From positions 1 to 22,062 of the forward strand of contig VBJK01000074.1 of NCBI GenBank assembly GCA_005879655.1: 22,062 nucleotides of DNA, given 5' to 3'. Position numbers and translations under genes: made by a program. This DNA is from Chloroflexota bacterium (GTDB lineage Bacteria; Chloroflexota; Ktedonobacteria; Ktedonobacterales; Ktedonobacteraceae). Shown piece by piece: positions 1 to 7,800 of the stretch (position 1 is the first letter of the stretch; each line of letters begins with the position of its first letter). The notes beneath the pieces were generated by a model. The model was not told where the DNA came from. It did not search any database and worked only from the letters and a program-made list of their open reading frames with translations.

Positions 1-2
1 CT

Positions 3-1952
3 GGTCCAATGACGATCTATGAGCAGATGTGTGACCCCTTTGAGGTTCCCACGTTGGTGCGTGCGGAGTTGGTGTTGGCGGCACTCCATCAACTGCGAGG
101 GTTCTTCGGGAATCATTTTGAGGGCATGGCGCGGCGTGAGATTAGTCGCCAGTGCACGGAGCAGGTCAGGGAGGCGGCCTATCAACACCTGTTGGGCCTC
201 CTCGGACTGCGTGAGGCCGAGCGGACTATCTATAAGGTGATAGCCCATGGAGTCTACCCCCGACTGGCGATCTGGTGTTATTGTCCTGCTTTTGTCGATG
301 AGATCCTGTATATGGCTACGATTCAGAACCACCGGAAGATCTTGGAGGTGACATCTCTTGAGGAACGGTTGACCCTTGCCATTGCCGCAGGGTACATGGA
401 CTATGTCGTAGTTGACGCAACTGGGGCGATTGATAGGTGTCAGGGTATTCGTCTTGGGGAGCCAGAAGTTGAGGTGCTGATCAAACTTCAAGAACAGACG
501 CCAGACGTGGCTTCGTCCTCGGTCCCTGTCCTGCCTCTGAGAGAGGTGAATGCGGAAGACGTGTCTGATCCGACCATTGGTGAGAATTGGGATGAGGAAG
601 ATCAGGAGGAATATGCAGATGTGTCTACGCACCATCCGTCTGTACGTTCGGAAACATCGGCGTGGATCAAAGATTCATCAGGTCCAGATAAGGAAGAAGT
701 GCAACGTGATGGAGGGCCTGAGGTGCGATTAGAGCAGCGGACGTCTGGCCAGGGACAGCGAGAAGGAAAGCCAGAGGGGCAAGTGTTTAAGGAAAAGGAG
801 GAAGGAAAAAACGGAGAAGATGTGAAGCTAGTACATGCGTATCCCTTGGTTTCACAAGAGCTGAACGTTGGAGAAAGTGTAAAGCAGGAGGTGACGGTTG
901 GGGAAAGCCAATTGTCCACGGGATCTATGCAGAGCTTTGAAGATCAAAAGAAAATAAATGCAGGAAAAAAGAAAGGAGAAGCACCGATGGATACTAAGCG
1001 AATAGAACAGGTGTTGAAGTGTTTGATCGTTGAAATGGAAGAATATGACGTTGATGATGATGAAGAAGAGATTCGGACGGTGTGTGAGGTTCAGATGGAA
1101 GCTTGGAGATGCGGGAGTTTGGGGGAGCAGAGTCTGTCTTTCCAAGATATGGTGATAACGGCACGAATCTGTTTGCGTAGGAGTGTCCCGGCAGGCTGGA
1201 ATGAGTGGTGCAATCCAGAGACAGGAGAGTGGGAGCATATTGGTCTCAAATATCTGCATTGTACCGAAGCCGAATGGGCGCGGATGAAGGAGCAGGTGCT
1301 CTCCCGACGTTTGCACCTTCCTGATCCAGAGGCGATTGTGTCGAGAGCGAGCGGGATGTTATATGCCGGGTTGATGCAACGGGAGGCATGGCCAGAACTG
1401 GTGGTGGGGATTGCTGTACTGACTGGGCAAGGGATGATGCGCATTCTCAAGAATGGCCGCTTCTCTCGAAAGACGGCTTTCTCTCTCCTCTTTCGAGATG
1501 CGGTCCATTATAACCCCTTTTTTCCTGGTCCTTTTGAAGTTCCGACGCTGGGGCGAGCCGATCTCGTAGTAGAAGCGTGGGAGCGGCTGAGAAATCTCGT
1601 CGATTGCGGATCGCTCGATGAGCAAGAGATTTCTCGAAGCTATCGTCAGATGGTGCGTGAGACAGCATCGAAGTCCTTTCTTGATCTGGTCCCTTTGCCG
1701 GAAGGGGAGACGGATGTTTTCAAAGTCCTCTATCAATCGGTGTATCCCTGTCTGGCTGTGCATTACTACTGTCCACCGATCGTCGATAGCGTGGAGTATC
1801 TTGCACAGATTTGTCATGATCACTTGTTGCTTGCGGACCCTTTACCTAGTGAGCGTTTTGCCTGTGCCGCCGTATCCAAATATCTGGAGTATCGAGTTGC
1901 AGATGAGCGCAACAAGGGAAGAGGAGATGTATGCAGATCGTGCGGTGGTTGA
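3..1952 (+). CDS. Telomere-resolvase-like protein with duplicated, probably inactive catalytic-type domain (5' partial)
   Basis: The reading frame is open to the window edge. The first ATG is at 9, but the residues before it continue the repeat, so the gene probably starts outside the window. Numbering from that ATG, residues about 10-138 and 508-637 are diverged copies of one domain: both begin PFEVPTL-x-RA-x-LV, contain EISR, then a VYP-x-LA...YCP..VD motif and end in a Y..Y.V motif. Before the second copy (about 470-500) lies IAVLTGQGMMRILKNGRFS followed by a phenylalanine-rich strand. This order resembles protelomerases (LTGRR-x-x-EI, FSGQ-x-K, YKxLR, LGH, Y). Here the LTGRR arginines are Q and G, the KxLR arginine is Y, and the K and H sites are unclear, so catalysis looks lost. 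An acidic low-complexity linker (about 180-330) separates the units. The family link comes from remembered motif layout, not a search. A nucleoid or DNA-end-binding role is possible but unproven. Confidence 0.6.
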   Translation, partial: GPMTIYEQMCDPFEVPTLVRAELVLAALHQLRGFFGNHFEGMARREISRQCTEQVREAAYQHLLGLLGLREAERTIYKVIAHGVYPRLAIWCYCPAFVDEILYMATIQNHRKILEVTSLEERLTLAIAAGYMDYVVVDATGAIDRCQGIRLGEPEVEVLIKLQEQTPDVASSSVPVLPLREVNAEDVSDPTIGENWDEEDQEEYADVSTHHPSVRSETSAWIKDSSGPDKEEVQRDGGPEVRLEQRTSGQGQREGKPEGQVFKEKEEGKNGEDVKLVHAYPLVSQELNVGESVKQEVTVGESQLSTGSMQSFEDQKKINAGKKKGEAPMDTKRIEQVLKCLIVEMEEYDVDDDEEEIRTVCEVQMEAWRCGSLGEQSLSFQDMVITARICLRRSVPAGWNEWCNPETGEWEHIGLKYLHCTEAEWARMKEQVLSRRLHLPDPEAIVSRASGMLYAGLMQREAWPELVVGIAVLTGQGMMRILKNGRFSRKTAFSLLFRDAVHYNPFFPGPFEVPTLGRADLVVEAWERLRNLVDCGSLDEQEISRSYRQMVRETASKSFLDLVPLPEGETDVFKVLYQSVYPCLAVHYYCPPIVDSVEYLAQICHDHLLLADPLPSERFACAAVSKYLEYRVADERNKGRGDVCRSCGG

Positions 1953-2577
1953 AGTGGTGTTTGATGAAGATGAACTCTGTGTGCTTGACGATGTGCGGTG
2001 TCAGATGGGGTTTGGTCTTGGGTCTTCCGAAACTGTAACCGAAGGCCCGGGAAAAGAAGACGAGTGTGGGGAAGCCGAGAGATCTCTGGAGCTGTCCATT
2101 ACCCTCTACAATCATGGAGTGTCCCCTGCGTTGTATGCCTTTATCAAGACGGGCTTGGAGTATCTGAGTGAGGATATTGCAGAGTTTATGTCTTGTTGCC
2201 TGCGAGATGATATGACCGGCGGATTAAAGCTGCAGAGACCCTTTGAGACGATGTTGTCTTCTGAATTGAGGACGTGTAGTCATCTCAGAGCGACGTCTGA
2301 ATTAGTGCGGCGAACGATCATGACGGTGATGCGATACAACCGGACCTACACTGACCCGGCATTGCGCTGGTATTTGAACGAAGAACTGCTTGAGAGACTT
2401 ATCCAAAGAAGACGTTCTGATATAGAATGGTGTTTGGAGGACTATCAGGAGGAAATTGACCAGCATCATCAGCAGTTCAATCTCACCGCTGATGCGAATG
2501 TGAAAGCTCTTCCTGTCACAGAGGTGATTCATCTTCCCGATGATCCTGGGTTTTTTAAGGGAGATGTTCGATCGTAG
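1927..2577 (+). CDS. Hypothetical protein, translationally coupled to the upstream gene
   Basis: This 216-residue frame overlaps the end of the preceding gene by 26 bases. ATG 1927 was chosen because AAGGGA lies about 7 bases upstream; an in-frame ATG at 1903 has no visible ribosome binding site. The N-terminal 65 residues are acidic and look disordered. The rest is mostly helical and charged, with a segment rich in Y, L and E (starting ITLYNHGVSPALYAFIKTG) and a C-terminal stretch with paired histidines (EEIDQHHQQF). There is no signal peptide, membrane segment or recognisable catalytic motif. I do not recognise the family. Overlap and codirectionality suggest it works with the telomere-resolvase-like protein. 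The frame keeps ordinary codon use and ends at TAG 2575-2577, so it is probably real. Confidence 0.55.
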   Translation: MYADRAVVEVVFDEDELCVLDDVRCQMGFGLGSSETVTEGPGKEDECGEAERSLELSITLYNHGVSPALYAFIKTGLEYLSEDIAEFMSCCLRDDMTGGLKLQRPFETMLSSELRTCSHLRATSELVRRTIMTVMRYNRTYTDPALRWYLNEELLERLIQRRRSDIEWCLEDYQEEIDQHHQQFNLTADANVKALPVTEVIHLPDDPGFFKGDVRS

Positions 2578-3065
2578 GCCAAAAACAGAAAGATCTGCGC
2601 GTTTTATCCTGAAACAACAGCGCCAATTTCCTCCGGGGCATGGCGCAACATCGCCGTCATGCCTCGGACAAAAGCCCGATGAGGGGAAAGTAGCAGTGAG
2701 GAATCCACTCTCCGCTACTTCCCTGCGTGTTGTTGGTACGAGATGCACCTTTCCCTGGAAGATTTCCCGTTAAGTGGGCAGAGCTTCACGATTGAAGGTT
2801 TGCCATGAGCGAGCATGATACATGCTATGAATGTTCTGGCTTATTGTACCTGAATGCCTATACGTGTTTTCGACAATGACAAACTGCATGGAAAGATACT
2901 ATCAAAGTGCAGTGTTTGCCTCGGACCAGTCGAAATTGTTAATGAAAAAAATGCATCATTTTCCCTATCAGGTTCAGTGGTGAAATTGGCCGCGTCAGCT
3001 CCCCACCTGTATTCTCTGAACCTGGGGGAGTGCATTCTGATAATTAACAAACTGCACTATCTTGC
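2578..3065. other. Intergenic region with no convincing gene
   Basis: This 488-base stretch lies between two convergent units. Its left part (2637-2723) holds consecutive hairpins listed separately. Its right part is more AT-rich and holds only a 71-codon plus-strand frame at 2854-3069 with no ribosome binding site and no recognisable domain. I see no tRNA, promoter or repeat array here. Confidence 0.5.
2637..2723. repeat. Three adjacent hairpins (structured element, possible ncRNA or mobile-element end)
   Basis: Stem 1 pairs GGCAT (2637-2641) with ATGCC (2659-2663) and GGCG (2642-2645) with CGCC (2652-2655). Stem 2 is weaker: CCTCGG (2662-2667) against CCG and GAGG (2676-2684), with a bulge. 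Stem 3 pairs AAGTAGC (2688-2694) with GCTACTT (2714-2720), extended by GGG (2684-2686) with CCC (2721-2723) around a bulged base. No T-run follows, so it is not a standard intrinsic terminator for the upstream plus-strand genes. It could be a small structured RNA or the end of a decayed insertion element. Confidence 0.4.
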
Positions 3066-3500
3066 CTAAGATGCTGCACTTCTATCGCTGTCTTTTTCGA
3101 GGGTAATCTGCACCGTTTCGCTATCAAAAACACCTATACGCCCCAGGAGAAGTCGGCACAACTCAGCCCGATACTGGATTGGCATACGAGAAGGTGCGCC
3201 ATGCGAATCCGAGCCAGCACCTATCACCAAGTCGTGCCGCCGTGCATAGGCGAGGTAAGTTTCTACCAGTTCAGATGAATGTGTGGGATAGTAGACCTCT
3301 ATACCATCGAGCGGAATCTCAGCACGCACTTGGTCGAGCAGATCAGGGGTATAAAACGTGAATTCCTGGGGTTCCGTTTTCCCACGACCAGGATGTGCAA
3401 TGATGGCGATTCCTCCACTGCGATGTACAGCCTCTACCGTCTCCGCTATATCCACCTTGAATGCGCGATATCCCGCATCACAGATCTTATCATTACCCAT
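3066..3500 (-). pseudogene. 5'-truncated PHP-family phosphoesterase fragment
   Basis: The 144-residue frame matches the C-terminal half of PHP-domain phosphoesterases (the YciV-like nucleoside-bisphosphate phosphatase / 5'-3' RNase group). Visible metal-site motifs are IIAHPGRG (residues 33-40), DGIEVYYPTHS (65-75) and GAGSDSHGAPSRMP (94-107). Family members are usually about 270-290 residues and begin with a DLHxHTxxSDG motif. That half is absent, there is no ribosome binding site before ATG 3500, and an in-frame TGA lies two codons upstream with family-like sequence apparently continuing beyond it. The sequence upstream is hairpin-rich DNA that looks like mobile-element debris, so the 5' half was probably lost by insertion or deletion. 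The surviving part keeps all its motifs intact, which suggests recent loss. It is unlikely to make an active enzyme. Confidence 0.75.
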
Positions 3501-3793
3501 AACTCAAGGGATTTGCGTGAGATGCAAAAGAGTGAAAAAGGAGCCAAGTAGAAGCTATATCATCCAAGCGTCGTAGACGGGGAAGGAATTTCGCCTTCCT
3601 TGCTGACCAGTCGCTACCGTGGGGCCTTGCATATCTTGCGTTCACTACGCAGGTGAGGAATTGCGCCTCACTTCACATCATGAATTGTCAAGGTTTATCA
3701 TCTTGCCAGCCTTCCTCTCACGCCTGTGAGTTTCGGCGGAACGGGTCGCACATTGAGATTGTCCATGACACGGAACACGCAGGCCGCTTCCAA
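3501..3793. other. Intergenic region with twin hairpins, possible decayed insertion-element end
   Basis: Two hairpins share almost the same core. On the minus strand, GTGAGG-CGCAATT-CCTCAC spans 3671-3653 and GGAAGG-CGAAATT-CCTTCC spans 3599-3581; both contain AGGCG[C/A]AATTCCT. They are about 70 bases apart and lie downstream of jetD, between it and the truncated PHP gene. Paired hairpins of this kind are seen at the right ends and guide-RNA regions of IS200/IS605-TnpB elements, but no transposase motif is left to prove this. They might also help terminate the operon transcript, although no clear T-run follows either stem. Confidence 0.4.
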
Positions 3794-4882
3794 CTACGCC
3801 TGCCATACGTGCTGTAGCTCATCAGGCCCCAACACTTCTTCTGGCACGCGTCTGCCCGCCTGGATAATTTTCAAGACATCTACGCGCACATCCTCCGGCA
3901 ACCATGCAGATAACGCTTCGTCGCTGGCGTCCCTTCTCCGTTCCTTTGGCTGATACTCAAAGCCCTCAGGATACCCGAACTGCTGAACTGACTGTAGCAT
4001 GGCCCGATGCAATCCCCGGGCCGGAACAACTGAGGGAAGGAGCTCGCTTTGTGCCAGTTCAGCAGCCTGCCGCGCAATCCGTAGGCCATGTCTATCCAGG
4101 TCACCCACGTACTCGATGCGCTCTATCTGGTGTTCCATAAGCGTAAAATGGAGGACAGAGCGCTCAAAACTCGCTCCGCTGCCGAAGCCAAGCCAGCCAT
4201 AGGGTGGGGACGCGTACTGCTTGAGAACCGTGGCGGCTGTTCTGAACGCGGCAGCATTCTCAAAAATGAGGGCGACAGGGGATGCTCCAATCTCCTCTAT
4301 GACTAAGGGAGGAATGTCGGGTATACAGCCAAGCAATGCCAGACTGAGTCTGCCAGATCTGAACAGGGCGCTATGCAGCAGTTCGCCCAGGCGCTTCTCG
4401 TTGCCGGTTAACTGAAGGGAACGATAGGTGAGAGGGGCAGAGCGTTGCAGCACGCCCTCTCGTAACGCCTCCTGTACCCGCTTGAGAAAGATCACTTGCT
4501 CTTGGGAGAGCATGGGCATATCCGCTATCCAGCGCAGTTGTGGCAACCAGGGATAGTCACGCCAACTCTCATCGTCGCGTACCTCATTTGGTGACGTTTT
4601 CCAGACCACGGTAGGCAGAGGTGGTTCAAGTGTGTGATCCCAACAGCGCCCTCGCACGGATGGCAGGCGAATGATGTCCTGATCTGCGGCCTCTTGAAGG
4701 GCTCGCTGTAACCATTTGCGATTCTCCGATCCTCCTGGCCGATAGGGAAACGCCTCGGCAAAGTATTTCCAGAGCACAGCAATTTTCAATTGCCTAACAG
4801 AAGTATGTGCTAGACGATGCAGAAACGTCTGCATTGATTCAGGTGGCAGCATTGGTTCTTCAAAGAGAGGAGTGGATGTCAT
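3794..4882 (-). CDS. jetD: JetD-like Toprim nuclease of a Wadjet system (DUF3322/DUF2220-type)
   Basis: In Wadjet (MksG), JetD is the Toprim nuclease that cleaves small circular DNA once the JetABC SMC motor has reeled it in. This 362-residue protein has the expected layout: an N-terminal DNA-binding-type region (about 15-185) and a C-terminal Toprim-like domain. The acidic Toprim residues are visible as IFENAAAF (E208) and YVGDLDRHGLRIA (D261, D263), and the typical ending GRRVPEEVL is at 343-351. Its ATG (4882-4880) overlaps the jetC stop as ATGA, showing translational coupling. It is the last gene of the eleven-gene operon. The nuclease motifs look intact. Thirty further in-frame codons follow the TAG stop; this is probably chance. 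The assignment rests on motifs and on gene order JetA-B-C-D. Confidence 0.82.
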   Translation of the reverse strand: MTSTPLFEEPMLPPESMQTFLHRLAHTSVRQLKIAVLWKYFAEAFPYRPGGSENRKWLQRALQEAADQDIIRLPSVRGRCWDHTLEPPLPTVVWKTSPNEVRDDESWRDYPWLPQLRWIADMPMLSQEQVIFLKRVQEALREGVLQRSAPLTYRSLQLTGNEKRLGELLHSALFRSGRLSLALLGCIPDIPPLVIEEIGASPVALIFENAAAFRTAATVLKQYASPPYGWLGFGSGASFERSVLHFTLMEHQIERIEYVGDLDRHGLRIARQAAELAQSELLPSVVPARGLHRAMLQSVQQFGYPEGFEYQPKERRRDASDEALSAWLPEDVRVDVLKIIQAGRRVPEEVLGPDELQHVWQA

Positions 4883-7800
4883 GGCTGATCCTTCTGATGG
4901 TCTTGACGATCTTGATGCTCAAGAGAGAAGTTCCGCGATTCATCATGCATCATGTGAATTGCATCAAGGCCAGTCGGCGAGGTATCGTGCATCAAAAGTG
5001 CCTCACCAGTACGGCGATTCCGCTGAGAGTTGCGCAGGCGTATGATTTTGGGGAATATTTCCAGCGCATCAAAGTCTTTGAGACCGGTGGTGTAGATGAG
5101 TTGGATATCCATCGCCTGTGCCACTTCACGCTGCAACTGTAAGAAAAGCGAGCGGGAAGCAACGCCTATGGGATTATCGAGGATCAGACAACTCGACCGT
5201 CCCGCGGGCTTCGTGCGATGCGCTACCCGCATCCGCAGCAGGGTACAGTACAGCAGAACCATGCTGGTGAGGCGTTCACCGCCACTTTCTTCTCTGGCCA
5301 ATTTACTGGGGTTCATATAATGCAGATCAGCGGGATCTGGAAAAAGAAGTTCCACCTTCATAGGCTCGGCGAGGCGGTGTACCGCTTGCTGAAGGAGCTT
5401 CACGCCAGTAGGAATCTCGCCCTCCCCTTCTACGAGAGCATTCAATAGATTCGCAATTTTGCCGACGCGTTCATCTTTCGTCACGGGCATTGAGAGGTGA
5501 ATGCGTAAAAAGGGACGGCGCTCAAACGCAGGAAGCGAGGCGGGTAGCTTTGAGTATTGGCTCGCGCTCTTGAGAAAGTCCGCGCCTGACTCTGCCAGCT
5601 CCACTAAGTGCTCAACGAGAGAATTGCGATAAGCCATACTTTTCTCGCGCTCTTCCCGGATTAAGGTTTGCCGCAAAAGCATCTCAGGCAGCAAGGTATG
5701 GGAGTGCTGCTCATAGCCTCCATTCTCCCCGTCGCTATATGCCAACAGCCGTTTTGCTAGAGAAACCTCCTTAAACTCCTTGTCAACTTCATTGAGCGCG
5801 CGCCTGATGTGCTGTGAGCTTGTTTCTGCTCGGCGGTCTAAATGCCCTTTTCCCTCCTGTATCTGTTTGAGTTGCCTCTGCAATGTTTGTAAAAGCTCGT
5901 CAATCTCCTCTTCTTTCAGTGCAGCCTGTTTTTCCTGAGCTGAGGGGGCTTCGTCCAGCTCGGCTAAATCAGGAAGATCTTCATTACGTGCTCCTAGAGC
6001 GAGCAAAGCAGCATGATTTTCCTGCATCATCTCAACCTGACGTTGTACGCGAACCAGGCTTTCAATATGGGTGGCACAGTTTTGCGCGCTCTGCTGAGCC
6101 TCCAGTTCCGTGGTGCTTTGCTTCTGAGCCACCTGCTCATTATTGGCTGCCAACCGTTCTTCTTCTTCTGCCTCCTTGATACATAACGCTTCACTCTCCA
6201 GCACATCCTCTAACTCGTTTTCATCAATGCCCTGCCCGCTCAGTCGCTTTTTGAAGCCTTGCATCTCTTGTTCGGCCTTCGCTAACTTGTCCTGTTCGCG
6301 ATCCCGCTCGTTTTCAGCGTTGACTTTCGTTACGAGTGCCTCATCTGCACGTTGATCCGCATCGTCTGGGTCTGACAGTGTAGACAAGGCATCATGCACC
6401 TCACTTTCCGTGACAGGCTTTTCCAGCTTGCGTCGAAGCTGCCGCTGTGCCTGCTCCGCCTCTTTCAGTGCCTCTTTGTGGAGGACTGTAAGCTCATTGA
6501 CACCGATCTTCTGCTCATACTGCTCTTTGAGGCGCTCATACTCATCACGAAGCACCTGAAGATCACCGGAGGCAGGAGCAGGCGACTTCCCTTCCAAGTA
6601 ACGAACCTCGCCCCGTTCGCGTTCGATAATGCTGGCTTCCTCTGCAAAGCGCTTCTCAGCGTTCGCTGTCGCATTGGCTTCATCCTCTTTTTCCTGAGCT
6701 TGAGTCCGCAAGTGTTGCGCTTGCGTCCTGCATTCCTCTGCCAGGGCGCGCTGCTCATATTCTCTCTGCTGCAAGATATCGGCATCGACGTTCAATTGGA
6801 TCTCAGATGCTTGCAGCCGTATCAGGTAGCCCTTTACAAGCTCTATCTTCTTTTGAAGCTCGCGCAGCTCCTGCTGTTTTGAGGCAATCTGCTTCTTGCA
6901 ATACTCAAGTTCTTGCTCCTGTGGCCGAAGCTTCGCCTGGGAGGATTGTTGCTGCTCCTGTGCCTCTCTCAAGAGCGCGTGATGCTCATTCCACCATGTC
7001 GTCGGATAGTGTGTGAGCGTGTGCTTGAGTCGCTGAAGCGAGCTCCTCAACTGCACCGTCTCGTGGTGTAATGTGTTTATCTGATCTTCGAGGCGTTGCC
7101 GCCGCTCCTTGCGATCAAGGAGTTCGCGGTTGCCTGCCTCCTGCTGAAAGTAGGCATCACTGGTAGGCCCAAGCGACCAGCCTCGCGCTGCTATGCCATT
7201 CTGTATCTCTCGCCTGGCGAACACGACCACGGGTGTTTCTAGGTACGGCTGCGCTGTTTGGAGTGTATGCTGTGCTCGCGGCCACTGCTCATCAGGGACG
7301 ACGACACAAAAGGCCAGTTCAGGCACACGTTGCAGCCAGCTACGCCGCTCAGTTTCACCCACACTTTCAGCCAGGTAGCGCCAGCCAGACCAGACAGTAA
7401 TGTGCTCCTTCTTCAGGTGCTCCTGTACATGTGCAACGGCCTGGAGAGGAGGAAGAAAACCGTAATCAGAGAGGTACTGAATCATGGCATCCTGCTCGGC
7501 TGCCGTGATCCGCAGCCGGGCAAGCTGTTCCTCCCATGCATGCTGCTTTTCCTCTAATAGCTCTGTCGTCCGTGACGTGAGTTGATCAACGTCGAGTTCA
7601 GGCACCTCTAAATGCTGCTGTAGTATCGTATCGGCAGTGATCTGCTGACGCTCTTGCTGTGCCGGTTTCAGTAATTTTTGTTCGTGTTTAATCTGCATGT
7701 CAAGCTTATCAAGCGTGCTTATCAAGGTGCGCTGTCTCTCCTGAAGCTCTTCCCGCTCCGATTCCAGCGTCTCAAGAATTCTTTGAAGCGTTTGCAGTTC

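Noticed and set aside
2854..3069. A 71-codon plus-strand frame with one CxxC
   Set aside because: It has no ribosome binding site, only a single cysteine pair, and no resemblance to a known family. It overlaps the end of the PHP fragment on the other strand.
6394..6882. A 162-codon leucine-rich plus-strand frame resembling a membrane protein
   Set aside because: It is the antisense of JetC coiled-coil codons, which makes Leu- and Phe-rich sequence by codon complementarity.
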